Of a DNA stretch of 64,000 nt, positions 39,017-51,574 are shown piece after piece. The stretch comes from Nakaseomyces glabratus (lineage: Eukaryota > Ascomycota > Saccharomycetes > Saccharomycetales > Saccharomycetaceae), in the NCBI RefSeq assembly GCF_010111755.1, contig NC_088952.1, forward strand, positions 434,001 through 498,000, given 5' to 3'. Made by a program: the position numbers and the translations under genes. Every line of letters starts with the position of its first letter. The stretch's first letter is position 1. Under the pieces are notes generated by a model, which saw only the letters and a list, made by a program, of their open reading frames with translations, was not told the origin of the DNA and did no database searches.

Positions 39017-42000
39017 CTTACATACTAATTCATACTTGCTACGATGTAGATATAACAGAACATAGACAATAACATTTAACGCACCCATCTTTGAAGGCTT
39101 ATCACGGCTGCCTTATCATGCCAGCTACCTTGTTGTCAACATCTCATTGGTTGCTATGGTAAACGATTTACGGTTTTTCATGGCTAAAGGAAATTTCCAT
39201 CCTCTCTACTTTGAAAGAGCATTAACACAAGAAGTCCACAGAACAGCACCGGACATAACAAACGTGTACAACAATAAGGCTCCTATCAAAATGCATAATC
39301 CACTACCATCGATACCAAGAGAATAGCATCCCCCATATCCAGCCAGATGGCCTCTGAAACTTGCGAACACTATTTTCAGTTGATTTGCCTTTTTTTTTTT
39401 CACACAATTTTTCCGTCTTAACCACACAATCCTCAATAGAAAAGTGGGATGCAGCTGGCAAGTTTGGGAAGCTCCCCCCCCAGCGAAGTGATTTCCTTAA
39501 TGAGAAGGTTTCTGTAAAACGCATGATGTTCTATCATGCTCTTCCCATATAACCATAGCAAATACTATACACATATATATACAATAGAAACATTTTAGAA
39601 GTCTTACTTTTTTATTTTAAGGCTTTTTTGGATCTATTTTTTTTTTGTATTTTAATTAGTATAGATTCTTAATCTGAATACTCGCAGCCAATATATGCTC
39701 GTTGATACGTTTACCATATTGGCTTACCTAGAAATGAGCTATACCAACAAACGCACCAGAGGCAGAATAACATAAGCCCATGTCCGGAAGAGATATGCCT
39801 CAATAACCATAGCTATAAGTGATGTCGATATATCTTTATATTGTCTAGGAAAAAATCTTTTTCCGCTGCGGTTACTCTAGGTGTTTAGGAAAATAAATTT
39901 ACTGACCAATGGTACGGTAGCAGATGAATTTTTGATTCAATACCTTACGAGAAGCAAAAATTGGGTAAAATTTAAGTTCGTTTGTGTTCAAACTCTTCCT
40001 CAAATCTACAGATAGAGGCACCAGGCTACAGTAACATAAGTTGTTTCTATCTGAAGTTGCTGGATATTGTCGACTTTAAGTTGTCGCTATTATCATGGTG
40101 ATATGGTCAAAAGATATCGAAACCCGTTGTTCACACCATAATTCCTCCAGTTATTTCCGTGTCTTCTCTTTTTCTTTTTTTTTCTCTAGGGAAGATTCTC
40201 TGTTTCAATTTGAACCGTTTCCGACCTTTATATCCGTCGCGATGACACTGTGTATTGGGTATGGGCAATACATAGAAAACACGTTTCTCAGTTAACATGA
40301 GAGTTTCCCAGTTCGTGCACTTCCATTAGCCCTGTCAATGATACGTTACGCGCATTAGATGCAATTTTTATCAACACATTAGATATCAATTATAATGGAA
40401 AAGAAATTCTACCCTTTGGTAACACCGGACATTAACGCTTATAGCCTTATTCAAGACTAAATGATAATATATGGTCTATCAATGTCCAACAATTTAATAT
40501 TACTAGGTCAAGAGCTAATGGAGTTTACTGCGAATAGCTGTGCATGGTGTAATGCCTTTAGACAGAGACTGCAGTTAATATACTGTTTATGATAATTCTT
40601 TGTACGTTAGATGGATATGTGAAAGTTCCATTGATTGCAAAACTTCGAAAACTAGTAAGAGGTAGCTCACAAGTGCTAGGCAGTTGGTCAGGATACTAAT
40701 TATAGCATAAGGATCACTTACTATTTTGTCATTACCTTTTTGGCCGATTTGTAAGGCAATTGTAAGCGATTTACCACAATTCATGACACCACAACGACTG
40801 TGCTTTAAAAACTGTTCGGTTACCCAGTAAATTAAATGTAGGGATTGATAACAGTTTGGCCTACAAAAGATCAAGATTTGATTTCCACTTATTTCCACTG
40901 CTACACATTTTAATATTTGAAGACTGGTTTCTGGATTTCCTTATTTTCATTAGGAATCAAAACAGAGATTTTTTTTATGTGTGCTGCTTACCATAATGGA
41001 AATTCGACGGACAAATTAGAAACGAAAATAAAATAAAATGGGAGTCTGATAATCACATTTTTTGATGAAATTCTGGAGTAAAAAGAAAAAAAAAGAAAAG
41101 TACTATATTATTTGCCGCATACGGAAACTATTCTCTCTAAATTTATTTCCTGGTCTATCTACATTCCTTCCATTGCAGGGTAGCTGAAAAACTATCTCTT
41201 GACAAAAATAATATCGATCGGTGTTATAAGTTCCAAACTCGAGGATGCTATAATATAATCTTTACAAAACTTCACGTAACATGAATCGGCTTCTGAAGTG
41301 AAAAAAAGAAGATTCTGAGCTTGCAGTATCTAAAATCTTCACTGTTTGGTAAACCTATGTGCACATCGTGCATAACTGATTAACAAACTCGTAAGCACTG
41401 AAACGAAAAGATAAAAAATACCCGCAATTGTCTAATGCTGCTCTGCTGTTGTATTTTTGCCAAGCAAAAAATTCCATTGAAATTACGTTAAAATTATGGA
41501 AAAGATCATGATGACGAGTGATAAAAAAAAAAGAAATCAAAAAAAGAAAAGCTATAAATATATTTGTCTCACGACTGCGTTCGGGTATTAGATAAACAGT
41601 GACTGCAATTCCCCTACCTTTCAGTGAAGGAGGACCCCTATTTCCTGCAGCAAAAATACCTCTTTACTTATTATTGCATTAACATTAACCTTTTCTTTAC
41701 CTGGCCCTGAATATGAAAGGATATTCTTGCATTATTATTACACGCATTAGCCAATGTTGTCTTCTATTTACTAAAAAGTAAGTCAGTTCATCAGTTAAAA
41801 ATGATCTTCGACGAACATCCTTTTGTTATTGCCATGCTCGATTAGTACAGTCACACGTCTACTTAGTGACCAGACCAGTCCATTTCTGCCATGCTTTTAG
41901 GTACTCAACTATTCGGTTGTCTGTCCGTCCTTATCTTAGAATGCAGCTAATTACATACGACTACTTCTTTTCAATATTGACAACAGTTGAAGTAATTGTG

Positions 42001-44082
42001 ACAAATTTGCTGCCTTAGTGGGATTTCTTGAGCTTCAGACCGAGTTGGCTTGTCGTTACAGAATTTTGAACTGACATATTCTGGATAAAAAGTTGCTTGA
42101 TGAAGATTTGATCAGAGTGAATTGGAATATTTCTTTTCTTATGCTTTTTTTGCCTTGATGCTGATTGTTATACCTAATGTCTACCAATTCTTTTGTGCAA
42201 TTCTTTTCATCAATAGCATGCTCTTAATTGCAGAGTTGTATTTTCAGCTGATTAAGACCCAATAAAAAAACTCATAGAAAACAAAAGAAGAAAGTTCGAG
42301 TAATCTCTTAACCTCTCCACTGGCTCTGCTGAAGGCCTTTTCCTTGGAAGAAAAATCTGTCTAAAAAGTTAGTCTAAAAGTCAGTGGCAATTCCTCTAGT
42401 GTGTGACACAGAAAATGAAATAGAATTAGAATCTGCCAAATAAACCAGCAAGGGCGGAAACTGAAAACGCGATCTTGATTTGTAGTTGGAGCATTGGGCA
42501 AAGCTGACAAAAATACCGGCCTTTACACTTAATAGGGGGACACCATGCGTATATGATGTGAAGTCGACTTCTAAAGTAATTCTTTTCTGAATAGTAAAAT
42601 AGTGACTGTTATTATGTCGTACACTCATTGATGTGACCAGTCAAAGCCCGACTGCAAAAAAAATGCAGTAGAAAAATGTGGCATCCAAAACCAGTGTTGG
42701 ATTCTTCACCAATGAACATGGCGTAGCGACATAATTTTCTGTCGTAATATTGTTCAACATCCTTTTCTTTTTTTTTTTCCCTTTCTATGCTAAAATTTGA
42801 GATTCATACCATGAAAATTGCTTTAGAGGGTTCAGTTCAGAAAATAGCGCAGGATTTAATTATTATAAACAAGTGAATGACATTGTTCGCCTTTCCAAGG
42901 CTTTCCTGACCGGCCATTTTTTGGAGCAAGATGTGTCTGTGAAGCATTCAGTTCGAGAAGAACGTATTCTTTGTGGAGGGACAATTATCATATCCATATT
43001 GTACTAAGATTTTACATGCGGAAAACTAATCAAGCAGCAAAGACACGCTATTATATGGCAATCGATATTCCTTTATTGTTTATTAATTTTTGGGATATTC
43101 CCCTATCAGTACTTTCCTAAGATTTAATTATTTCGGTACCAAATTTTTATCAGGGACTGCTGAATCGACCATCTATCAGTGGCTAGTCGTAATTTTGTCT
43201 GGACAATTCTAGATAAAAGTTCTGAAATATCACTGCAGCAATCTGAATCGGCTCTACATATTATGGAATAAAATGAAATTTCTTTGACAAAACTATTACT
43301 ACTGAGCGTTCATTTAGATGTATCAACGTGAAGTTTCTTTTTTAATCCTAATTTTTAACTTTGGATGTAGGTGCATTATACAGAAGGAATTTAGGCAATT
43401 TTGAGTGATCAAATGTTAAAGTCTTTAGGCTCATTAAGACAGTCTACAAGTACTTTAAGTTACTTAACAAAACGCACAAATAATTGAGATACACTTGGTG
43501 GCTGCTTGTATCAATAATACAAAGGACACTTGATGTCGAAATAAAATTTGTTTGATATACCTATTACAAAAGTGATAAACATTGTTCATCCACTTTCGAG
43601 ATCTTAACTTGTTTCTGGGTTTCTGTTTCTCTAATATACAACTTGGAAATACTCAAAACTCTGTTACATAAAATCAGTCAAACAGAGCAACACTGATTGG
43701 CATAACAAATTTTGGTCAATAGGTTTTCAGGAGTAAAATATTATTAATATTCTCTGACTTGGGACTTATCACTTGGGGTTATAAAAACTGTCCTCTTTTA
43801 TTTGTGATTAAGGACCAACTAAGTCACAGGAATTTACCTTAAATAAGTGATAATATTATCCTTTTAGAACTCATTTTCTAGCAATTAATTGATATTATTC
43901 GAAGTTAAGTGACATCAAAGAGCTATCAATATCTAAATAGGCCACTATTGAGGTTTTAAGTTTGTTATTTTGTAAAATTTTACTTTGTTTCCCGTCATCA
44001 TTTTTCTCCTAAGAGCGACAATATTCGAAAAGCATACATTAAATCGAGTAAGAGATAAGGCAAGAAAAACATTGATTTTGTA
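39017..44082. other. Gene-free 5.07-kb region between DCC1 and RFX1
   Basis: I find no supported gene in this stretch. Frames are short, many start with GTG or TTG, and none resembles a known protein. An 11-bp T tract lies at 39390-39400. Near 39149-39164 is an imperfect RFX X-box-like palindrome (GTTGCTATGGTAAAC). The part next to RFX1 must hold its promoter. No tRNA, snRNA or telomerase template was recognised. Confidence 0.6.
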
Positions 44083-45966
44083 ATGTTCCAGTTCACTCCA
44101 TCATCTACTCCTCATTCAGGTTCGTTCTATTCTGTAACTCAGAATCATGTTCGACAGAATAATGCAAACGTCAATCATATAAACTACAATAACTCCAATT
44201 TTCATCCCATTACAAACTCTAATGCAAACACCAACACTGCCCCCAGAAGCTTTAATAGCTATTTGGGAATTCCAACATTATTGAATAGTGGTACCAATTT
44301 ACTAACTGATTACCATAGCCAACATCTACTTAAGACTAGTATAAGAAACATACGAAACCGTGACAGTAAAAGCTATGCTACACCAAAAAGTATCGCTTTA
44401 TCTTTAAAAGACTTACCGCTTGAGCATTATGCCAAAATTGTTCACGAAACAGAAAAAAGGTCAGAAGAACTTGATCCTACTTTACACTCGAAATCTGTAA
44501 TCCAGGCTACAGAACACTCTAGGGAGCGAGAGAAGCAAGTATTTGCGTTAATATGGCTACTTCAAAACTGTTCTAATAGTGACCCTAACTCATTTGTACC
44601 TAGAGGGTTAATCTTTGAACAATATTCCATTGCTTGCAGGCAATTCGATTTAAAACCACTTTCGCAGGCTACGTTGGGTAAGTTGATTCGTACCATTTTC
44701 TCAAATCTAAAGACTAGAAGGTTAGGCATGCGTGGCCAATCGAAATACCACTATTGTGGACTAAGATTGCTAAAAATAGTTACACCAGCACAACAAGAGA
44801 ACAATATCATTGAAACCAAGAGCCTGATTGGAAACAGTTTAGATAGCGAAAGCGGCGAGTTATCGGTGGCTAACAATAAACTGTCTACCAAATTAGTTTG
44901 CTCTTCAAACGTCGACGATCCACTTAACGCTGTGAAGGAAAAAAATATCAACATTTCAAAAATCAGAAAACTCAGACAAGCATGTTTACTGTATTGTGAT
45001 AACAGTTTTGTGAATGAGGAGAATAGCATTTTATTGTATGAGACAGCTTTTCCGGCAATTTTTGATATTATCAGCGCGGATGTCTTTGATAAGGAAGAAA
45101 CTAAATTGCTAGAGAGGTTTGAACCGCTTTACAAGAACTATTGTAATCTATTCATCAACAATTTCAGGCTTATGAAGATTGAAAATCTTGTTGTTATTTA
45201 TCAAATGACAGATCTCTGTAGGGATTATCACTTTGATATTAATACTTTTCTAAACCTTCTAACAAATAACTCAAGTGTCAAGCGGTGGACAAATATTGTT
45301 GACACGATAATGTTTACTAATATTCTAAAATGGATTATGAAGTTTTTCAGATTGAATGGTTTAGATGCAGAAAAAAATGAAGAACTTAAAATCTTTTGTG
45401 TGTTTTATGAAAAATTGAAAACTCACTTTTTTAGCTGTGAGAAAAATGATGATCTTATTATTTCTCATAAGCAAATGATTTTCTCGAACTTTTTCATGAT
45501 TACTGATACAATATTGCGCAAATTCAAGTTTCTCTCTTATGTCCAAGAGAATTTGGGATACCATCAAACTGAAATGCAACAGGACTGGAATCAATGCATA
45601 GACCTGAAAACAGTGATACCGTTCATCGAACCTCAATCCATTTTAGATCCTACGTTCAAATCTGCACTTTTGAATCGGTTGGAAAGACAAGTGAAATTCA
45701 TTGTGGACCCTAAGTTTTCATTATCATCACTTATAAGCAGCTTAGGACAGACAGTACATACATCTATGAAGGAATACTATGGCAATCCTGAAGTATTGAA
45801 AGCCATCCAGCATTTAGTGCATAGCTATTTTGATGTTATTTCTGGTGATTTGTGCTTGAAATGTCCACGTAATCTCCAGTTATGGACTGCTTTAATCCAG
45901 GTCATTACTCTTTCCATCAAAATCTGTAACCAAATGAATTATATGGTGCATGAAAACTGCAAATAA
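44083..45966 (+). CDS. RFX1: RFX-family DNA-binding repressor (Rfx1/Crt1)
   Basis: The protein has 627 residues. An Asn-rich N-terminus precedes the RFX winged-helix domain at about 143-228, with VFALIWLLQNC, FVPRGLIFEQYSIAC and RRLGMRGQSKYHYCGLRL, whose last helix contacts the X-box. The rest is helical, as in the RFX C-terminal region. Rfx1 represses ribonucleotide reductase and other damage-inducible genes and is relieved by the Mec1-Rad53-Dun1 pathway. Yeast Rfx1 is longer (811 residues). Synteny with IDP2 matches YLR176C-YLR174W. Confidence 0.93.
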   Translation: MFQFTPSSTPHSGSFYSVTQNHVRQNNANVNHINYNNSNFHPITNSNANTNTAPRSFNSYLGIPTLLNSGTNLLTDYHSQHLLKTSIRNIRNRDSKSYATPKSIALSLKDLPLEHYAKIVHETEKRSEELDPTLHSKSVIQATEHSREREKQVFALIWLLQNCSNSDPNSFVPRGLIFEQYSIACRQFDLKPLSQATLGKLIRTIFSNLKTRRLGMRGQSKYHYCGLRLLKIVTPAQQENNIIETKSLIGNSLDSESGELSVANNKLSTKLVCSSNVDDPLNAVKEKNINISKIRKLRQACLLYCDNSFVNEENSILLYETAFPAIFDIISADVFDKEETKLLERFEPLYKNYCNLFINNFRLMKIENLVVIYQMTDLCRDYHFDINTFLNLLTNNSSVKRWTNIVDTIMFTNILKWIMKFFRLNGLDAEKNEELKIFCVFYEKLKTHFFSCEKNDDLIISHKQMIFSNFFMITDTILRKFKFLSYVQENLGYHQTEMQQDWNQCIDLKTVIPFIEPQSILDPTFKSALLNRLERQVKFIVDPKFSLSSLISSLGQTVHTSMKEYYGNPEVLKAIQHLVHSYFDVISGDLCLKCPRNLQLWTALIQVITLSIKICNQMNYMVHENCK

Positions 45967-46949
45967 AAACCTTTAGTCGAATATATGTTAATTTCTGCCC
46001 TCTTTGAGAGATATCGCGATCTCATAAAATTATGTCACGAACTTTAATTTATTTTAAACCGAAATATTACTGATCTCTTTGCCTGTGAAAGTTACTCTAA
46101 AGATTTTTTTCTTATAGATGATGTTGATCTTTTCAATCCTTTATGAGCTACCACTTCTAATATGGCTGTGAAAACTAAAATTAAGACCTTCAATGTAGAA
46201 GACGCCAGAATTGTATTATATAGTATTTGATGGACTTCTGATTTTTTGTTGATCATAATTATCTGTCATGCCTGATAGCCAATATTTTTATAAATGAATA
46301 GAAACCTATTCCACCATCATGCACCAATTATATTGGTTACTTGATAAAAATTACCACAGTCAAGAACACACTATTTGTATAGTTTTAGAACTTTTTCGAT
46401 TGATGGTCGGTACAGTAAGACTCGTAAACCCATGCATATACTTTTTATATAGAATATTAATTTTCTTCTGGTCCAACATTACATAGATTTGTGTATATAT
46501 ACTTGGATTAACCTAGATTTGTAATTATTATAATTAAAGATCTTGTTCTAAAAATTAATATTTACCTGTGCCGAATACAACATCATAGTGGCGGTTAAGT
46601 ATTTTATACATATACACATAATTCATATTATACATATACACATAATTCTTATGATACATATATGTTAACATAATTTTTATTTTTTTAAATTTTGAGTCGG
46701 TAAATAATCCAAGATAAATAAGATGAAGAAATATTTAGGGTTAGTATCGTAATTGAATAAATAGAGAAAATACCTCTAAAATACATAATTTAGAAATGGT
46801 ACTACAAATAATCCAATCGATCCTAATTGATCATCGATAAATAATGGAATATTAATTAAGATTAAGATCACATAATGTATTGCTATTATATAGACTACTT
46901 TAGCATTAATTCCTGGAATAGATTTCCACAAATTTATAGCAGACTTTAA
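45967..46949. other. Convergent 3' spacer RFX1 / IDP2
   Basis: This 983-bp AT-rich spacer has a 24-bp tandem repeat at 46604-46651. In S. cerevisiae CBF5 lies between these two genes; no remnant of its conserved coding sequence is visible. Confidence 0.6.
46604..46651. repeat. 24-bp tandem repeat, two copies
   Basis: The units at 46604-46627 and 46628-46651 both start TTATACATATACACATAATT and differ at one position in 24. Confidence 0.9.
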
Positions 46950-48185
46950 TTAAAAGTTCTTTTGGAACTCTGATTTTATCCGATTTTCCACTGCATCAAT
47001 AAATTCCTCAGTAGTAACATAAGCCGACCTGTCGGTTTTACCTAGAATTAAAGCTAAATCCTTCGTCATGATGCCATCCTCTTGAACAGTGTCAACTGTT
47101 GCTCTTTCTAGCAATTCACCAAATTTGACTACATCTGCGGTCTCATCTAACTTACCTCTTTGGATAATACCTCTAGTCCAAGCAAAGATGGATGCAATCG
47201 AGTTAGTGGAAGTTTCTTTACCCTGTTGATGTTGTCTGTAATGCCTAGTGACAGTACCATGAGCAGCTTCACTCTCAAAAGTTTTACCGTCTGGACTGAT
47301 TAGTACAGAAGTCATTAGACCTAGGGAACCAAAGCCTTGGGCAACAATATCAGATTCAACGTCACCGTCGTAATTCTTCATGGCAATAATAAAACCACCT
47401 TTAGATTTCAACATTTGCGCGACCATATCATCGATTAAACGATGCTCATACCAGATACCTTTGGCCTCAAATTGTTCTTTATACTCGGCTTCATACATAG
47501 ACTCAAATGTGTCCTTGAATTTACCATCGTATTTCTTTAAGATGGTGTTTTTAGTAGTAGAATATAGTGGCATTTCATGTTCCAAAGCCATATTAAAAGA
47601 AGCTCTAGCAAACCCACGGATAGATTCAGTAGTATTATACATCATCATAGCAACACCGCCTTCTTTAGGGAAATTATAAACAGGAATATCGATATCAGTT
47701 TTACCATCCTTTGATTTGTACACTAGTCGAACTTCACCTTCATCTGGGATAACGACATCGGTGGCCCTATACTGGTCGCCGAAGGCGTGCCTACCAATGA
47801 TTATAGGTTCCTTCCATTGTGGGACCAATTTTGGGATTCTAGGAATAACAATGGGTTCTCTGAACACAGTACCACCCAAAATGTTTCTAATAGTACCATT
47901 TGGCGATTTCCACATCTCCTTCAAGTTGAATTCCTCAACACGAGCCTCATCAGGGGTGATTGTAGCACATTTAACCGCAACACCATACTTCAAAGTAGCC
48001 AAGGCACTATCTTCGGTGACCTTATCATTGGTCTCATCTCTGTATTCGATAGACAAGTCGTAATACTTCAAATCAACATCCAAGAATGGTAAAATTAGTT
48101 TCTCACGAATTAAATGCCAGATAATTCTTGTCTGTTCATCACCATCCATCTCAACGATGGGATTAACTACCTTAACTTTACTCAT
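46950..48185 (-). CDS. IDP2: Cytosolic NADP-dependent isocitrate dehydrogenase (Idp2)
   Basis: The protein has 411 residues (412 in yeast Idp2). It shows the dimeric eukaryotic NADP-ICDH blocks: [32 protein letters not shown] (substrate Ser and Arg), [21 protein letters not shown] (metal Asp) and [12 protein letters not shown] (NADP site). It converts isocitrate to 2-oxoglutarate with NADPH. It starts directly at the mature-type N-terminus, with no mitochondrial presequence, and ends QKNF, with no peroxisomal signal, so it is Idp2 rather than Idp1 or Idp3. Confidence 0.97.
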   Translation of the reverse strand: MSKVKVVNPIVEMDGDEQTRIIWHLIREKLILPFLDVDLKYYDLSIEYRDETNDKVTEDSALATLKYGVAVKCATITPDEARVEEFNLKEMWKSPNGTIRNILGGTVFREPIVIPRIPKLVPQWKEPIIIGRHAFGDQYRATDVVIPDEGEVRLVYKSKDGKTDIDIPVYNFPKEGGVAMMMYNTTESIRGFARASFNMALEHEMPLYSTTKNTILKKYDGKFKDTFESMYEAEYKEQFEAKGIWYEHRLIDDMVAQMLKSKGGFIIAMKNYDGDVESDIVAQGFGSLGLMTSVLISPDGKTFESEAAHGTVTRHYRQHQQGKETSTNSIASIFAWTRGIIQRGKLDETADVVKFGELLERATVDTVQEDGIMTKDLALILGKTDRSAYVTTEEFIDAVENRIKSEFQKNF

Positions 48186-49486
48186 TTTTTTTGATACTAT
48201 TTTCTGTGAGTTGTCTCTTTAATTTTAGCTCTACAGATTCGGAGTCCTCAATTTGTTGCAATATAGCTTTTGCTTCTACGTCTCGAAACTTGTTCCGCTA
48301 ACTCAATAAGCGGATCCACAAATTGCGGCAAGACTAACCTTAGAAGTCATTAACCTTTATATACACCAAAAAGTAAAATTCCGGTTCTCAACAGCAAGCT
48401 CTCACTATAACTCAGCCGAAAAAAAACGAACAAACTAATGACCACATAGACTAGAGGGGACTACACTTCGAGAAATCGGTAATCCCAACCGATCAGTCAA
48501 TAGCAAAACACAACGCAATAATAATAATTATCCAGTTAAAGACTGCTAACACAACTGGACTGTCGCAGGAGAAACTCCTTCATTCACACCTCTCAGCTAA
48601 TTGCACGCACAAGCCAACTCATGTTTTTAAGGGTTATAACACCGCTAAAGCGCAATACGTACACTTCAACTCATAAAACACAATCACAATCAGCAACTGT
48701 CGCTTTAATTGGCCAAGCAGGAACTTAGTGTAATACCAAGAGACTCCTCTATTGGACACCTCCAGCTATCTCTATACTACAATTGTATTTCTCTATCAAA
48801 TTAGCTTCAAATGCGACTCGCCCTACACTACACTACGGTACACTACATCACAATATGGCCCTAATCCCCCTTCTCCCTTCTCCCTTCTCGCTCCGACATC
48901 ACGGACTTTTCAGTACAGACCTGAGCTGATCAGCATCTGGGGGCTCTTGCCTTTGCGAGAACGTTATACAGTCAGCAAGACAACGATGGAAAGTGTGTGT
49001 GTCAGAGAGAGAGAGAGTCCTTCCCTATTATTTGCCAAAGTCTTCTCTGATTGGCCCTTCTTGTAGCTTTTTTCCATCCCTTCCTCACAGTCAAGCGGTT
49101 TCTTCCATTGCAGAACAGTGTGTGTGAGGTGTGTGGGTGTAATAACTGCGATTGATATGTGAGGCATGGGTGTAACTGTTTTTAGGTTAGCCCATTTCTC
49201 TCTACTCGCCACTCTGCTGGGTTTCTTCCCCACCCCCCCCCATCCGCCTTCCCACGTAACTTCAAGCAGTAATGTCACACAAACCCAAAAGCGCAGTCAT
49301 CTCTTATGTCTCCATACATTCCAGAAGAAGAGGGGAGGGGCGAGGGCGAGGAGAAAAGTGCACTTTCACTAAGGAGATCAGTACGGATATCACTCTCCTC
49401 TCCTCTCGCATTATCCTGTGTCTCAACGAAAAAAATAAAAAAATTTCTTCCATTCATCCGTAGAACCTTGTTCGTTGATCTACGTG

Positions 49487-49521
<35 letters not shown>

Positions 49522-49771
49522 AGAAGGAAAGGGGATGAGGAATTGAGAAAAAATCCATCGATCAATTTGCTTTTTCCCCTTGTCATTTGTCTTCACTTGT
49601 CCTTTCATCCGGTTGAGGTTTTATCTATCTTTTACTTTTTTGGTTTTTGGTGGGAAGCCAAAAATAGGTCATGTGCTAGCATTTTATATAAAGAAGTGAT
49701 CTTCTAAAAAGTAAAACCATCTTATCTTAAATCTTATTCAAATCAAAAACAAAGATGAAGAAATATTGAAA
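48186..49771. promoter_or_regulatory. IDP2 promoter and YLR173W-like 3' region
   Basis: This 1.59-kb spacer is long for the window. It has repeated CACTAC-type and CCCTTCTC-type pyrimidine runs (about 48820-48895) and a GT microsatellite (49489-49520). No gene was identified; frames in the 49.1-49.7 kb part are low-complexity. Confidence 0.55.
49489..49520. repeat. (GT)16 microsatellite
   Basis: Sixteen uninterrupted GT units lie in the spacer upstream of IDP2 and downstream of the YLR173W-like gene. The tract is likely to vary in length between strains. Confidence 0.97.
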
Positions 49772-51574
49772 CTATGTCACTGTGGTCTCTCCTGTCCATT
49801 CCAGCCCTAAGACATCGAATCCACCCAGTAGTGTAGTTACTTGCACGTCCAGCGCGTTTCGATACTCTACCTGGGTTTCACCTTGAAACACCATCTCGTT
49901 AAATACTTTACTCAACTCCCACTTGTTTAATACCTCGACATTGTCGCTGCCAACATCTACATCAACCACAAGCTGAGGTGTCCCACAATCGTCCCTTTCG
50001 ATTACTGAGTTGACCGGGATCCATTCCTCCATGGGAACGTTTAAGAAATGCACCCCTTCGTGATATAGTTTGATCTTGCCCTTTATACCAGTCACAGTTA
50101 TGGCATCGGTGCTATTTCTATCATCACTATCGTCATTCTTGTATAGCATCGGTTCGTAAAATGATAAGTTGACTTGCTCATGAATACTACCGACAAATTT
50201 CAAACGACCATCCTGCCATTTCAAACTGATATCTTCTAGCACGCATTCCTGTAATAGTGTAGAACTATTCACCGAAATATGGCCATATACAGGCACATAT
50301 CCAACTGCTACTAATAATTGAGACATCATTTGATTTTTATCATGCTTCTGATCTAAAACATCAGCAGAAATACCAACTCCAACTTTATCCTTGGAGTTCA
50401 ATAGCTTGTTTAACATCTTGGTCAAGGGAGTAATTCGATGCCCATTAAAACTCCAACACTCCTGAGTGATGAATTGTTCAGGTAACGGGGCTTCTAGCTC
50501 ACATTGTAATTCAATAGGCTCTTGTGAATCTTCAAGATCAACTCGTGGATCAAACCTAAACTCTTCAGTCCTTATATAAGCATTAGACAACCCAATACTA
50601 AAAAGCTCCAAACAATCGGGAACTTTAACATCTAATTTAAGGGCCGGGATTACAAATGCCTGGTTAAAGAATAGGCGATGCCTAAGAAATCGACTGATAT
50701 CATTGACAAGATCGGTCACCTTTGGCACTAGTCGTACATGGAACCCGTTTGTTTGCTCTTTCACATTTATCGTCTTTAATCCGAGATTGCTCCTCTGTAG
50801 TAAATCGTGTAATTCTTTAACACTAATAGCAATTTTATCCCAATCTATAAAATCATCCCATTTAACTCTTATATCCTTAAAATGCATTCCCGGAATCAAA
50901 TATTTGTGAACATTAATATCCAAATGTGAGCGAATATTCAAGTTATCATATTCATGCCTCCATAGCTTCTTCAGAACACCCACGATCTTGATCATTTTTG
51001 GTTTCACCAGTACAGTAACATTTATGGTATTGACATACCCATCCTTTAAATCCAAACAAATTGGTTCAACTATTCTCAAGCTGCCCAAAAAGGTGCTCGA
51101 ATCATATGTGCTTATGTTTTGAACATTGAAACAAAAACTTTTAATTATACCTTCGCTAAGACGTTTAAACTTTTTACGCTCTTCAACATCCTCTAAAAGA
51201 TCATAGTCAAACCATACTTTCATTGATGTAGATATTTGTAATTCTTTTCCATACTCAGTATTCAACCCACCGTTATCCTCATCTAGCCAACCATCAATAT
51301 GAAAGCTTTCTAACTTACCGTTGGTTATCCTCCCAAACTTGTCTTGCATCTCGTCAGTATCAGGTATCCATGAGACAACAACAAGGCTGACAATAACTAG
51401 ATTAACCAAAATAAACAGAGAAAGAAGAACCTTCCAATTAAGATACCATTGCTTCTTTCTCTGAACCATGACAGTGGGTTCGATGCCATTTTCTTGTCCA
51501 TCGGATGGCAACTCATCACCTGTATATGAATAACCATTAGGCCTTTCATTTGGCAAAAGCGACTGAGTCTCCAT
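49772..51574 (-). CDS. Vacuolar-type single-pass membrane protein, YLR173W-like
   Basis: The protein has 600 residues (608 for YLR173W). A polar N-terminus with a possible di-leucine sorting signal (QSLLP) is followed by one membrane span at about 47-68 and a large beta-rich lumenal domain with many N-glycosylation sequons. Similar lumenal domains (DUF3712 type) occur in other fungal vacuole-membrane proteins. The function is unknown. It sits between IDP2 and DPH5 as in S. cerevisiae, which supports the assignment. Confidence 0.88.
   Translation of the reverse strand: METQSLLPNERPNGYSYTGDELPSDGQENGIEPTVMVQRKKQWYLNWKVLLSLFILVNLVIVSLVVVSWIPDTDEMQDKFGRITNGKLESFHIDGWLDEDNGGLNTEYGKELQISTSMKVWFDYDLLEDVEERKKFKRLSEGIIKSFCFNVQNISTYDSSTFLGSLRIVEPICLDLKDGYVNTINVTVLVKPKMIKIVGVLKKLWRHEYDNLNIRSHLDINVHKYLIPGMHFKDIRVKWDDFIDWDKIAISVKELHDLLQRSNLGLKTINVKEQTNGFHVRLVPKVTDLVNDISRFLRHRLFFNQAFVIPALKLDVKVPDCLELFSIGLSNAYIRTEEFRFDPRVDLEDSQEPIELQCELEAPLPEQFITQECWSFNGHRITPLTKMLNKLLNSKDKVGVGISADVLDQKHDKNQMMSQLLVAVGYVPVYGHISVNSSTLLQECVLEDISLKWQDGRLKFVGSIHEQVNLSFYEPMLYKNDDSDDRNSTDAITVTGIKGKIKLYHEGVHFLNVPMEEWIPVNSVIERDDCGTPQLVVDVDVGSDNVEVLNKWELSKVFNEMVFQGETQVEYRNALDVQVTTLLGGFDVLGLEWTGETTVT

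Noticed and set aside
40587..40898. 103-codon frame with a hydrophobic stretch in the DCC1-RFX1 gap
   Set aside because: It starts with GTG; the internal ATG frame is 64 codons and resembles nothing known.
46740..46746. GTTAGTA, a reverse branch point in the RFX1-IDP2 spacer
   Set aside because: It lies downstream of the IDP2 stop and no donor, acceptor and coding exon could be combined with it.
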